Part shown: piece after piece, positions 16,187 to 24,110 of the stretch
How the letters are laid out: each line of letters starts with the position of its first letter
Position numbering within the stretch: position 1 is the stretch's first letter
Assembly: GCF_019334805.1 (NCBI RefSeq)
Contig: NZ_CP079822.1
Coordinates: 992,001-1,056,000, forward strand
DNA: 64,000 bases
Reading direction: 5' to 3'
Origin: Rothia mucilaginosa
GTDB taxonomy: Bacteria > Actinomycetota > Actinomycetes > Actinomycetales > Micrococcaceae
Position numbers and translations under genes: made by a program
The notes under the pieces: model-generated
Databases searched by the model: none
What the model was told of the DNA's origin: nothing
Seen by the model: only the letters and a program-made list of their open reading frames with translations

Positions 16187-16324
16187 AGGTGGATGTTGAT
16201 GCCGGTGGTGCCGTTCGGGTTGCGGAGGGGAAGCTGGGCGAAGGATTCGGTGATACGGTCCAGCTCATCCTCGCTAGCGAGCAGACCGGGCATGTAATCC
16301 ATCTCCACGAAGATGTCCTTCTAC
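16187..16324 (-). pseudogene. Fragment of a second metalloprotease (amino-terminal part)
   Basis: The minus strand reads KDIFVEMDYMPGLLASEDEL and continues DRITESFAQLPLRNPNGTTG, closely matching residues from about 69 of the intact protease at 11686-12774 (KDIFVEMDYMAGLLPSEDEL). No start or signal peptide is left. It is the upstream piece of the same broken gene as 13988-14055, about 2.1 kb apart. Confidence 0.8.
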
Positions 16325-16380
16325 AGCGGGTTATTGCGCTCTCACGAGGTTTCAACACCTCAGGGCAACAATAACCCGCT
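16325..16380. repeat. Nested inverted repeat of unknown role
   Basis: Perfect 12-bp arms AGCGGGTTATTG (16325-16336) and CAATAACCCGCT (16369-16380) enclose a smaller hairpin, GAGGT TTCAAC ACCTC. It starts exactly where similarity to the metalloprotease fragment ends. It could terminate the MFS gene on the minus strand or be a scar of a small mobile element. Confidence 0.6.
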
Positions 16381-16475
16381 TCATCATACACAGAGTGCAT
16401 ATAGATTTTCTCCGGTATAGCACCATATCTCAGGTTATGCACCGCTTATGCCGTAAAAGCGCTCTGATAAGCCTT

Positions 16476-18059
16476 CTATTTAGTGTTTTCTGACTCAGGC
16501 TCTGCCTCAGCGTTCTGTGCGGCGGCTTTTGCCTCGGAGGTCTTCTTGGAGGCGTAGAACAGGCACACGACCGCGCCCACCGCCGCGGCAACCAGGGGTA
16601 GCATCATGGAATCAGCCATTGCCGCCGCGTAGGGTTCACGCAGGACCTGCGGAAGCACGCCTCCAGCAGCACCGCCGTGAGAGCTACCGCCCGCTGCGGC
16701 AGCCGGGCCCAATGCGGACAGGTGCGAGGTAATCGCAGAAGCCATAATCGTCGTAATCGCAGCCGAACCGAGCACCGACGCCATCTGACGAGTCTCGTTA
16801 TACACGCCCGAACCGGCACCGGCACGCTGCGGCGGCAGGTTACGGGTCGCAGACACCGACAGCGGACCCCAAATGCAGGCGTTCGCCGCGCCCAGAATAA
16901 TCATCGGGCCAACCATCAGCCACAGGTTGCCTTCCGCAACCATCGTCGGGCGGAGCAGGGCAAAACCAACAACCAGCAGCGTAAAGCCAATTACCGCAAT
17001 CCACTTCGGGTCGTTACGGTTCAGACGCGCACCCACCACCGGCGCCAACGCGCCCGAGAACAACGCCATTGGGGCGGTCATCAGCGCAGCCTGGGTCGGG
17101 TCCAGGCCCTCCACCTGCTGCAGGTACAGGGTCAGCGGGAACGCCATACTGATAGCAACCACACCCATAGCGGAAATAGCCACATTCGACACGGAGAAGT
17201 TACGGTCACTGAAAAGGCTCAGCGGAACCAGCGGCTCACGCGGGTTAATCGCTTGCCACCCGATGAACAGGCCCAGCACCAGAATGCCGGCAATAATCAG
17301 GCCCCACACGCTCACCGGAACACCGGTGCCCATGAACGAGTCAGTGATGGTGCCCCAGTCGTAGGTGGAGCCTTCCTGAATGCCGAAGACCAGCAGGAAC
17401 AGGCCGACCGCCGACAGGACCACGCCCAGCCAGTCGAAGCTGTGCTTCTTCTGCTCAAACACCGGCACGTTACGCCACGCCAAGAACAGACCGACCAAAC
17501 CCACCGGAATGTTCACGAAGAAAATCCAGCTCCAATTCAGGGCATCCACGAGCACGCCGCCCAGAATCGGGCCAACCAGCGAGGCGACACCCGCCGTCGC
17601 ACCCCAAATACTCATCGCAACACCGCGCGCATTCGGCGGGAACATCAGCGTAATCAGAGACATGGTCTGCGGGGTCATCAGCGACGCACCCAGGCCCTGC
17701 ACCACGCGGGCAGTAATCAGCGATTCAACGTTCGGTGCCAGACCACACCACAAGGAAGCAAGCGTAAAAATAGCCATACCGATCATGTATAGGTTCTTCT
17801 GACCGAAGCGGTCACCCATACGGCCGGTAATGAGCAGCGGCACCGCATACGCCAGCAGGTAGGCGCTCGTCACCCACATGCCCGCCGACAGCGACGCATC
17901 CAAATCCTGCAGCATGTGTGGCAGGGCGATGGTGACAATATTGCCGTCCACCAGAATCATGAAGAAGCCAACAACCAGGGACCAGAGAGCAGGCCAGGGC
18001 TTGTACGGTGCCTTCGCCGGGTTACCGACGAGAGGCGCTTTCTTGGGGCGGGAACTCAT
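16476..18059 (-). CDS. MFS multidrug exporter, DHA2 (EmrB/QacA) family
   Basis: Protein of 527 residues with about 14 membrane helices, the DHA2 topology. Family marks are the amino-terminal helix MILVDGNIVTIALPHML, the loop GRMGDRFGQKNLYM (motif A) and GPILGGVLVDALNWSWIFFV (motif C region). The tail after the last helix is hydrophilic and rich in Ala and Glu. GGAGG lies just before the ATG. Such proteins expel cationic drugs or dyes with protons; the substrate here is unknown. No regulator gene is next to it. Confidence 0.92.
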   Translation of the reverse strand: MSSRPKKAPLVGNPAKAPYKPWPALWSLVVGFFMILVDGNIVTIALPHMLQDLDASLSAGMWVTSAYLLAYAVPLLITGRMGDRFGQKNLYMIGMAIFTLASLWCGLAPNVESLITARVVQGLGASLMTPQTMSLITLMFPPNARGVAMSIWGATAGVASLVGPILGGVLVDALNWSWIFFVNIPVGLVGLFLAWRNVPVFEQKKHSFDWLGVVLSAVGLFLLVFGIQEGSTYDWGTITDSFMGTGVPVSVWGLIIAGILVLGLFIGWQAINPREPLVPLSLFSDRNFSVSNVAISAMGVVAISMAFPLTLYLQQVEGLDPTQAALMTAPMALFSGALAPVVGARLNRNDPKWIAVIGFTLLVVGFALLRPTMVAEGNLWLMVGPMIILGAANACIWGPLSVSATRNLPPQRAGAGSGVYNETRQMASVLGSAAITTIMASAITSHLSALGPAAAAGGSSHGGAAGGVLPQVLREPYAAAMADSMMLPLVAAAVGAVVCLFYASKKTSEAKAAAQNAEAEPESENTK

Positions 18060-18340
18060 GATCCTCCAGTGGATGAGCGTTGCGGGTACAGTCTGCGTGT
18101 TCAGCGTTGCCGCTAATAAATATCACCCCATCTTACTCCCCTTGTGGGCACGGCTCCGGTTGCTCTACCCTAATTCAGCTGTTCACGACGCGTGCGCGAG
18201 GCAACCAGGCAACAGGCGCCCTGATGCCACCCCGAAGCACTCTGAACCCACTAGACTGAAGCTATAAAGCTAATCCGGGCGCCGCAACCGGCGCTCACCC
18301 CCATCAAACCACCCTCAACGAGACGACCACGGGAGGACCC

Positions 18341-18658
18341 ATGGGTTTCTTTGATTTCTTCACCGACCGCACCCCGGCAGAACCCGCCGAAATCCGCCTC
18401 GTCGCTTTCGTCAGCGGCAAAGTGCAGGGCGTGGGCTTCCGCTGGTGGTGCGCCGGAACCGCCAAGCCCATGGGGCTGACCGGCTACGCCGAAAACCTCG
18501 ACGACGGGCGCGTGAAAGTCGTTGCGGAAGGTACCGCCGTCTCCTGCGCTCGCCTGGTAGATATTCTGCGCGGCGGCGACACCGCGGGCCGCGTGGATGA
18601 GGTGCTCGTCGAGTGGGAGGAGCCGTCCGGCTCGTTCCGCGGCTTCGGCATCAGGTAG
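18341..18658 (+). CDS. acyP: Acylphosphatase
   Basis: Small enzyme of 105 residues that hydrolyses acyl phosphates. The core starts at about residue 18, after an extra leader MGFFDFFTDRTPAEPAE. The active-site motif GKVQGVGFRWW holds the catalytic arginine R34, and the second catalytic residue N52 is in YAENLDDG. GGGAGG precedes the ATG. A broken copy of the leader is found at 15102-15158. Confidence 0.93.
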   Translation: MGFFDFFTDRTPAEPAEIRLVAFVSGKVQGVGFRWWCAGTAKPMGLTGYAENLDDGRVKVVAEGTAVSCARLVDILRGGDTAGRVDEVLVEWEEPSGSFRGFGIR

Positions 18659-18694
18659 CGCGGACTAAAGTAGCGCGGTTTAGCTAGCCCAGAG

Positions 18695-19327
18695 CTAGTC
18701 AGACCAGAGCGCCGCGAACTGGGCGCGGGTCATATCGGCGCGGCGCACCCGATGCTGCACCGGGTGGCCGTTCTCGTCGGGGCGGCCGGAGCTCGGGTCA
18801 ATATCGTCGTAGATGCCGGTGAAACCCGCCTTAACCGCCACCCGTTCCGAGGGCTCGTTACCCGCCAGGGCGGTCCAGCGCACACTCTCAAGACCCAAGC
18901 CAAGCGGGTCGAAAGCGTAGCCGAGGACGGCTCGCAGCGCCTCGGTCATATAGCCCTTTCCGCGCGCCTTCGGAGCTGCGTAATAGCCCAGTTCGGCGCG
19001 AGTTCCGGGGCTTTCGGGGGTACCGTCAGCCAAGCGCAATTCAATGGTTCCGGCAAACACGCCGGAGGCGTCAATCGCCCAACGCTGAATCTGCCCGGCG
19101 GCAATCTGTCGGATGGTGGTGAGCAGGTAGTCCTCGGCGTCAGCGCGCGTGTAGTTCAAGGGAATGCGGGTGTAGCGGAGGGTTTCTTCGTCGCGGCAGG
19201 ATTCCACGATGTCGGGGATATCCGCCTCGCGCAGGTGGCGCAGGGTGAGGCGTTCGGTAATGAGTTCGGGCTGGTTGGGCTCTACGTGTTCGCTGTGCTC
19301 AGAAAAGTCGCTGTGTTCGGGGGTCAT
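18695..19327 (-). CDS. GNAT acetyltransferase, RimJ/RimL type
   Basis: Protein of 210 residues. An acidic amino terminus is followed by the RimJ/RimL opening LITERLTLRHLREADIPDIV. The acetyl-CoA region is LGYYAAPKARGKGYMTEAL, with a Q/RxxGxG/A-type loop at RGKGYM, and the segment TALAGNEPSERVAVKAGF is typical. It probably acetylates a protein amino terminus or a small molecule; the acceptor cannot be predicted. It stands alone, convergent with acyP. Confidence 0.85.
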   Translation of the reverse strand: MTPEHSDFSEHSEHVEPNQPELITERLTLRHLREADIPDIVESCRDEETLRYTRIPLNYTRADAEDYLLTTIRQIAAGQIQRWAIDASGVFAGTIELRLADGTPESPGTRAELGYYAAPKARGKGYMTEALRAVLGYAFDPLGLGLESVRWTALAGNEPSERVAVKAGFTGIYDDIDPSSGRPDENGHPVQHRVRRADMTRAQFAALWSD

Positions 19328-19438
19328 GGTTCGAGCTTAAACCCTCGGGTTTGTGCGTCGGAAAAGCTTTTGTGAACATCCCAGAATATTCAGTGACGCA
19401 AATCACGACTTAATACTCGCATTTTCACCCGTCATCAC

Positions 19439-19468
19439 TTGATTATTATGAATTATTCATAATAAAAT
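19439..19468 (+). promoter_or_regulatory. ahpCD promoter with Fur/PerR-like palindrome
   Basis: TTGATT (19439-19444), 18 bases, TAAAAT (19463-19468). A perfect palindrome with 10-bp arms TTATTATGAA and TTCATAATAA and spacer TTA (19443-19465) fills the spacer between the boxes. AT-rich palindromes of this size are bound by Fur-family proteins such as PerR or FurA, which control ahpC in many bacteria. The regulator itself is not in the window. Confidence 0.65.
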
Positions 19469-19553
19469 AGTCATCGAGCCCGCCCATTGGGCACCACTTA
19501 GAACAAGCGCCGCGCAACGAATCAGCGCGGCACGAAATAGAAAGAAGAACACC

Positions 19554-20135
19554 ATGGCAGTTCTGACCATCGGCGACCAGTTCCCCGCATACGAGCTCAC
19601 CGGCGTTGTCCCCGGTAAGCTGGCTGACATCGAAGCAACCAAGCCCGAAGACTACTTCACCACCGTCTCCTCCGAGGGTCTGGACGAAGGCACCTGGCGC
19701 GTCGTCTTCTTCTGGCCGAAGGACTTCACCTTCGTTTGCCCCACCGAGATTGCAGCATTCGGCAAGCTCGCTGACGAGTTCGAGGCGCGCGACACCCAGG
19801 TAATCGGTGTTTCCGTTGACAACGAGTACACCCACTACGCATGGCGCCGCTCCCACGAAGAGCTCCTGGACCTGCCCATCGTCATGGCATCCGACCTCAA
19901 GCGTGAGCTGGTCAGCGCACTGGGCGTCCTGAACAAGGACGGCGTTGCAGACCGTGCAACCTTCATCATCGACCCCCACAACACCATCCAGTCGGTCTCC
20001 ATTACCGCTGATTCCGTCGGCCGTAACACCGACGAGGTGCTCCGCCAGCTGGACGCACTGCAGTCCGACGAGCTGTGCGCATGCAACTGGCAGAAGGGTG
20101 CAGCGACCATCGACGCATTCAAGGAGATGAAGTAA
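19554..20135 (+). CDS. ahpC: Alkyl hydroperoxide reductase peroxiredoxin AhpC
   Basis: Peroxiredoxin of 193 residues that reduces H2O2, alkyl peroxides and peroxynitrite. The peroxidatic cysteine is C62 in FVCPTE. Two cysteines close to the end, C175 and C177 in CACNW, match the three-cysteine arrangement of mycobacterial AhpC (C61, C174, C176), which is re-reduced by AhpD. The Shine-Dalgarno AGAAAGAAG lies upstream. It is followed after three bases by ahpD. Confidence 0.97.
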   Translation: MAVLTIGDQFPAYELTGVVPGKLADIEATKPEDYFTTVSSEGLDEGTWRVVFFWPKDFTFVCPTEIAAFGKLADEFEARDTQVIGVSVDNEYTHYAWRRSHEELLDLPIVMASDLKRELVSALGVLNKDGVADRATFIIDPHNTIQSVSITADSVGRNTDEVLRQLDALQSDELCACNWQKGAATIDAFKEMK

Positions 20136-20138
20136 TCC

Positions 20139-20669
20139 ATGAGCATCGATAACCTGCGTTCGGCTCTGCCTTCCTACGCGAAGGACATGAACCTCAACCT
20201 GTCCTCCCTGCCCCGCATCACCTCCCTGACCGAGCAGCAGCTCTGGGGCGCAATCCTCGCAACCGCAGCAGCAACCAAGGTTGACTCTGTTGTTGTTGAG
20301 ATTGCTGCAGAGGCTAAGGAGCACCTGAGCGACACCGCTTACGAGGCTGCTCTGGGTGCTGCGACCATCATGGGCATGAACAACATCTTCTACCGCACCC
20401 GTGGCTTCCTGCACGGTGCATACGATGACCAGCGTGCAAACCTGCGCATGCAGATTATCGGTAAGAACGGCGGCATTGAGAAGATGGACTTCGAAATGTT
20501 CGCGCTGGCAGTGTCCGCAGTCAACGGCTGCTCCCACTGCGTTGAGGCTCACGAGCACACCGTGCGTGAAGAGGGCGCAACCAAGGAGCAGGTCAACGAC
20601 CTGATCCGTATTGCTGCAACCCTCGGTGGCGTGGCACAGGGCATTCAGCTGGCTGAGGCACTGGGCTAA
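20139..20669 (+). CDS. ahpD: Alkyl hydroperoxide reductase AhpD
   Basis: Protein of 176 residues that passes electrons from lipoamide to AhpC. The CxxC centre is C131-S-H-C134, with the proton-relay residues E119 and H138 at positions equivalent to those in Mycobacterium tuberculosis AhpD (E118, C130, C133, H137). The gene begins three bases after ahpC, so both are made from one mRNA under the palindromic promoter. The last 20 bp of the gene and its terminator are repeated at 21300-21391. Confidence 0.96.
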   Translation: MSIDNLRSALPSYAKDMNLNLSSLPRITSLTEQQLWGAILATAAATKVDSVVVEIAAEAKEHLSDTAYEAALGAATIMGMNNIFYRTRGFLHGAYDDQRANLRMQIIGKNGGIEKMDFEMFALAVSAVNGCSHCVEAHEHTVREEGATKEQVNDLIRIAATLGGVAQGIQLAEALG

Positions 20670-20740
20670 ACCCACTAAGCGTTAGAGCTTACACAAAAGC
20701 GGCGCATCCACCCCATCACGGGGTCGGATGCGCCGCTTTT
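20649..20740 (+). repeat. Direct repeat, copy 1 (ahpD end and terminator)
   Basis: Begins CTGGCTGAGGCACTGGGCTA and runs through the ahpD stop and the terminator hairpin. Copy 2 at 21300-21391 differs at only a few positions. The two flank the GNAT gene at 20817. Confidence 0.9.
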
Positions 20741-20744
20741 ATGT
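20695..20744 (+). terminator. Terminator of ahpCD
   Basis: Arms 20695-20709 (AAAAGCGGCGCATCC) and 20726-20740 (GGATGCGCCGCTTTT) pair perfectly over 15 bp, with an inner CCCC/GGGG pairing and a T-run. Confidence 0.93.
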
Positions 20745-20816
20745 GCACATCAAGCCCTGCAACGTGTTGGGCGGCAGCTTCCTAGCTCCCCCGATTTGGC
20801 GCTATACAATGCCTGT

Positions 20817-21257
20817 ATGCGGTACTGTATTTTGGACTCCACCAGCCCCCTTCCCAGCGTGGAAGAACTTACCGAGCTCTACGACTCTGTCGGGTGGAGC
20901 GCCTATACCAAAACGCCCGAACGCCTCATCCCGATGCTGGAAGGCTCACGCTATCTCTACACCGCACGAGAGACAACGCCTGAAGGAACGGGACGGCTCA
21001 TCGGGCTAGTACGCGCCGTCGGAGACGGTCAATCTATCGCCTACATTCAGGACCTTCTGGTACATCCGCACGCCCAGCGTCAGGGCATTGGTTCTGCGCT
21101 TCTAAAGCGTGCCATTGATGACTTTGACCGAGAAGACATTCGACAGCGACTCATTACTACCGACGCTGCTAGTGAACACGCCATTGCGCTCTACAAACGC
21201 TACGGTTACGCCCCCGTAGAGGCCGCAGGATGCATCACTCTTGCATGCTATCGATAA
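20817..21257 (+). CDS. GNAT acetyltransferase
   Basis: Protein of 146 residues with the GNAT core: YIQDLLVHPHAQRQGIGSAL, where QRQGIG is the acetyl-CoA loop, and ASEHAIALYKRYGYAPVE near the end. Start taken at MRYCILD because a TATACA -10 box ends eight bases upstream with no Shine-Dalgarno, suggesting a leaderless mRNA; an in-frame ATG at 20796 would add seven residues. The gene sits alone between two direct repeats of the ahpD end, so it was probably inserted as a unit. The acceptor is unknown. Confidence 0.85.
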   Translation: MRYCILDSTSPLPSVEELTELYDSVGWSAYTKTPERLIPMLEGSRYLYTARETTPEGTGRLIGLVRAVGDGQSIAYIQDLLVHPHAQRQGIGSALLKRAIDDFDREDIRQRLITTDAASEHAIALYKRYGYAPVEAAGCITLACYR

Positions 21258-21299
21258 GGCAATATCGCATGCGGCTTGATACGGCTCAACTCGTTCAAA

Positions 21300-21391
21300 C
21301 TGGCTGAGGCACTGGGCTAAACCCACTCAGCGTTAGAGCACACACAGAAGCGGCGCATCCACCCCATCACGGGTCGGATGTGCCGCTTTGT
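21300..21391 (+). repeat. Direct repeat, copy 2 (ahpD end and terminator)
   Basis: Repeats 20649-20740 with few changes: ahpD's last codons and stop without the rest of the gene, then the hairpin GCGGCGCATCC/GGATGTGCCGC with one changed base. It may terminate the GNAT gene. Confidence 0.9.
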
Positions 21392-21407
21392 TTTAGCTGC
21401 TTTTGTT

Positions 21408-22052
21408 TCAGCTGGTCGACGAGTCCGCTCGCAGGGCGGCGTCCCAGCCGTTCGCCAGGCGCGTCGCCGCGGCCACCAGAGCCGCCAAATCCTCGGCGTA
21501 CACCGGGGTCGAGCGCACGCCCGCGCACCAATCAATCGTGCCCAAACCCAGCCAGGGCTTACCGGGGAAGAACTCGCGGCGTAGCGCCACGCGGCGCTTA
21601 CCCAGGACGCGGCGACCCGGCACGTACCCGCCGCGGCTGATGAACAACGCCTCGCGGCCATCGGACTCCACCAGCGCCTCCAGGGCCCTCAGCGCAGGAA
21701 CCCAGCTCGGCTCCCCCACGCTCGCCAGGTCGGCCAGTTCGGGATACTCGCTCTCGTGCTCCGCCACGCTCACGCCCAGGATGTACTGGTAGCGCACCTG
21801 CCCGAGCTCCTGCGGCAGGCCGCGGTCGGCGGTCTGAATCGTACCGCACAGGTGCCGAATGACCGGCTCACCCTTGACGTTCACGCCGGCCAGAGGCTCG
21901 CCGTCCCGGTAGATTGCGGGGCCGTCCAGGTAGAGCCCCACCGCGCCGGTACCCGTGATGTTGGGGCGCACCGACCAGCCGGGAAGCGCCTCCTCCAGAC
22001 GGGGTACAATCCCCTGCAGGACCCCGAAAACTTCGCCGCGAGATACCGCCAC
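21408..22052 (-). CDS. Conserved-looking hypothetical protein
   Basis: Protein of 214 residues, soluble and without signal peptide or membrane helix. Segments such as GWSVRPNITGTGAVGLYLDG and VRYQYILGVSVAEHESEYPE suggest an alpha/beta fold but no family is recognised. A GTG start is chosen because AAAGGAG lies six bases before it; a GTG five codons further upstream (22067) would place the Shine-Dalgarno inside the gene. A small membrane-protein frame ends 42 bases upstream, so the two may be cotranscribed. Confidence 0.75.
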   Translation of the reverse strand: MAVSRGEVFGVLQGIVPRLEEALPGWSVRPNITGTGAVGLYLDGPAIYRDGEPLAGVNVKGEPVIRHLCGTIQTADRGLPQELGQVRYQYILGVSVAEHESEYPELADLASVGEPSWVPALRALEALVESDGREALFISRGGYVPGRRVLGKRRVALRREFFPGKPWLGLGTIDWCAGVRSTPVYAEDLAALVAAATRLANGWDAALRADSSTS

Positions 22053-22094
22053 AGCGGCTCCTTTCACCTTACGCAGATTTCGTCTAGTCCCAGC

Positions 22095-22226
22095 TTAGCG
22101 AGCGTTCCGGCTACGCGATGGCAACCACACCATGAGCGCCGACAGCGCCGTGCCAGCAATGGCACACCATGTGGCGCCAAGCGCAAAAACAATCCTGACA
22201 GCATTGGGGGTGGGAGATTCACTCAT
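22095..22226 (-). CDS. Small membrane protein, 43 residues
   Basis: Reads MSESPTPNAVRIVFALGATW, then a continued hydrophobic stretch with CAIAGTALSALMVWLP and a basic end SRSRNAR, which is one membrane helix with the positive end inside. AAAGGTGGG lies eight bases upstream of the ATG on the coding strand. It precedes the hypothetical gene at 21408-22052 by 42 bases. No family is recognised. Confidence 0.55.
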   Translation of the reverse strand: MSESPTPNAVRIVFALGATWCAIAGTALSALMVWLPSRSRNAR

Positions 22227-22468
22227 TCTACGCCCACCTTTTAGCGCGCCCACAAGCTTCTTGATTCCATCTCAGAGCTCGTCATGAGCACTTTTCAACT
22301 AGGAGCAGGAGCGGCGGCGGGTCTACAATAAATCGGTGCCAATTCAGGTACGCGCACAGGCAGACAGAGCCGGATGCGGTGATAACGTCGTCACCCGACC
22401 CCCCCGTTGCGCGCGCCTCCCCCTACCGGCACCCGCAGCACACGCATCACGTACGCAGGAGAACGCCC

Positions 22469-23260
22469 ATGCACGAGTTCTTTGACCCCGATCAGGTATT
22501 CCGCATCGTCGACATTGCCGCCGTTGTCGCTAACGGCCTGCTCGGCGGTGCTGTGGCGCGCGCCTTCCGATTCGATATCGTGGGCTTCCTGCTACTCGCG
22601 GTCGCCTGCGGTATGGGCGGCGGCATGATTCGTGACGTGCTACTAAACTCGGGCCTGCCCGTGGCGCTCACCGACGGCGGCTACTGGGTGGGTGCTATCG
22701 GCTCCTCGATTCTGGCGTACAGCATCGATTTGAGTGCCCGGTGGGCGACCCGAACCATGCTCATCATTGACTTCATCGGTATGGGCGCGTGGGCGGCAAC
22801 CGGCACCATCAAGTCCCTGAACCTGGGTCTGCACTGGCTGCCCGCTATCGCACTGGGTGTGACCACCGCGGTCGGTGGCGGCGTTATCCGTGACATCATG
22901 GTCAACCGTATTCCGGCAATCTTTGGTGGTAACTCCCTGTACGCTACTGTGGCGTTTGTGGGTGCCGCTGAGACCGCCCTCGTGACCGGCCTATTCCACC
23001 GCCCGAACCTGGCGATGGGTCTGTCCATTCTGCTGTGTTTGGTGCTGGGTGTGCTCTCCCATATGAAGAATTGGCAGCTGCCGACCACTCCGGCTGAGCT
23101 TCGTGTGCCTCGCCCGCGCCTCTTCAATTTTGGTAAGCAGGAGGACCGCACCGTCGCTAATGAGGGCTGGTCGCCCGGTGAGCCGCTCACTGAGCAGCTT
23201 GAGGTTATTAACGCTGAGCAGCTGGAGGAGTACCGCCGCTCTAAGGGGCTTTCAGAGTAA
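22469..23260 (+). CDS. TRIC/UPF0126-type cation channel membrane protein
   Basis: Protein of 263 residues with about seven membrane helices and two related halves, each with a glycine-rich signature: GMGGGMIRDVL (about residue 50) and AVGGGVIRDIM (about residue 135). These mark the UPF0126/YadS family, bacterial relatives of TRIC potassium channels. The last 60 residues form a hydrophilic tail rich in Glu, not part of the core. AGGAGA precedes the ATG by seven bases; a longer open frame upstream lacks such a site. It is a single gene ended by a long palindrome. Confidence 0.88.
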   Translation: MHEFFDPDQVFRIVDIAAVVANGLLGGAVARAFRFDIVGFLLLAVACGMGGGMIRDVLLNSGLPVALTDGGYWVGAIGSSILAYSIDLSARWATRTMLIIDFIGMGAWAATGTIKSLNLGLHWLPAIALGVTTAVGGGVIRDIMVNRIPAIFGGNSLYATVAFVGAAETALVTGLFHRPNLAMGLSILLCLVLGVLSHMKNWQLPTTPAELRVPRPRLFNFGKQEDRTVANEGWSPGEPLTEQLEVINAEQLEEYRRSKGLSE

Positions 23261-23283
23261 GAGCCAATATATGCTAAATATAG

Positions 23284-23343
23284 AATATGGGCTGGTTTCC
23301 GCTAGTCAGATGCTTATCTGACGGGCAGAAACCAGCCCATATT
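23284..23343. terminator. Bidirectional terminator with nested hairpin
   Basis: Outer arms 23284-23299 and 23328-23343 pair perfectly over 16 bp; an inner hairpin GTCAGAT/ATCTGAC lies between. It separates the convergent TRIC gene and amino-acid transporter operon. Confidence 0.9.
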
Positions 23344-23360
23344 TACTATGTACAGTACGG

Positions 23361-24110
23361 CTAAATCGTGTACTCGGTGCTGTCGTACACGGTCAGGAAC
23401 TTGCGGATACGCTCATCGTCCGAGGCGAAGAAGCCATTCGGCTCGCCGTTATAGCGCAGGGTACCGTTCTCCAGGAACACGATACGGTCCGCAACCTTCT
23501 TCGCGAACGCCATATTGTGCGTCACGATGACCAGGGAGCGCCCCTCCTTCGCCAGCTGCATGAGCACGCGAATAACCTCCGCCTCCAGCTCGGGATCCAG
23601 CGCACTCGTCGGCTCATCAAAGAGCAGGTAGGAGGGTTCCAGCGCCAGGGCGCGGGCAATCGCCACGCGCTGCTGCTGACCGCCCGAGAGCGACTCCGGG
23701 TAGGAGCCGGTCTTATCGGCTAGACCCACCTTGGCGAGCAGCTCGCGGGCGCGCTCCTCAGCCTGCTTGGCGTCCAGGGTGCCGTTGAGGGTCGGGGCGA
23801 GCGCCACGTTCTTCAGCGCCGTGTAGTTCGGGAACAGGTTGAACTGCTGGAACACCATCGCCGAGCGGGAGCGAATATCACGCACCTGCGCGTCGGTGAG
23901 CTTCTGACTGTAATCCACCTGCGCGTCATCAATGGTGAGCGTGCCGGACTGCGGGGTTTCCAGCAGGTTCAGGCAGCGCAGCAGGGTCGACTTGCCGCTA
24001 CCGGAGGGGCCCAGAATCACCGTGGTCTCACCGTCGGGGATGTCCAGGCTGATGTTCTTGAGCACCTGCGTCTCGCCGAAGCTCTTCGACAGGGAATCAA
24101 CGCTAAGCAT
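23361..24110 (-). CDS. Amino-acid ABC importer ATPase, GlnQ/TcyC-like
   Basis: ATPase of 249 residues, the standard size for polar-amino-acid importers. Walker A is GPSGSGKST, the signature LSGGQQQRVAIARALAL, Walker B YLLFDEPTSALD and the switch region VIVTHNMAFAKKVADR. Its start overlaps the end of the permease gene by eight bases. It is the last gene of the operon running from 27975. Neighbouring trans-sulfuration enzymes suggest cystine or another sulfur amino acid as substrate, which is inference. Confidence 0.92.
   Translation of the reverse strand: MLSVDSLSKSFGETQVLKNISLDIPDGETTVILGPSGSGKSTLLRCLNLLETPQSGTLTIDDAQVDYSQKLTDAQVRDIRSRSAMVFQQFNLFPNYTALKNVALAPTLNGTLDAKQAEERARELLAKVGLADKTGSYPESLSGGQQQRVAIARALALEPSYLLFDEPTSALDPELEAEVIRVLMQLAKEGRSLVIVTHNMAFAKKVADRIVFLENGTLRYNGEPNGFFASDDERIRKFLTVYDSTEYTI

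Noticed and set aside
20649..21391. Insertion sequence or transposon carrying the GNAT gene
   Set aside because: No transposase, no terminal inverted repeats, and the direct repeats are native ahpD sequence rather than a short target duplication.
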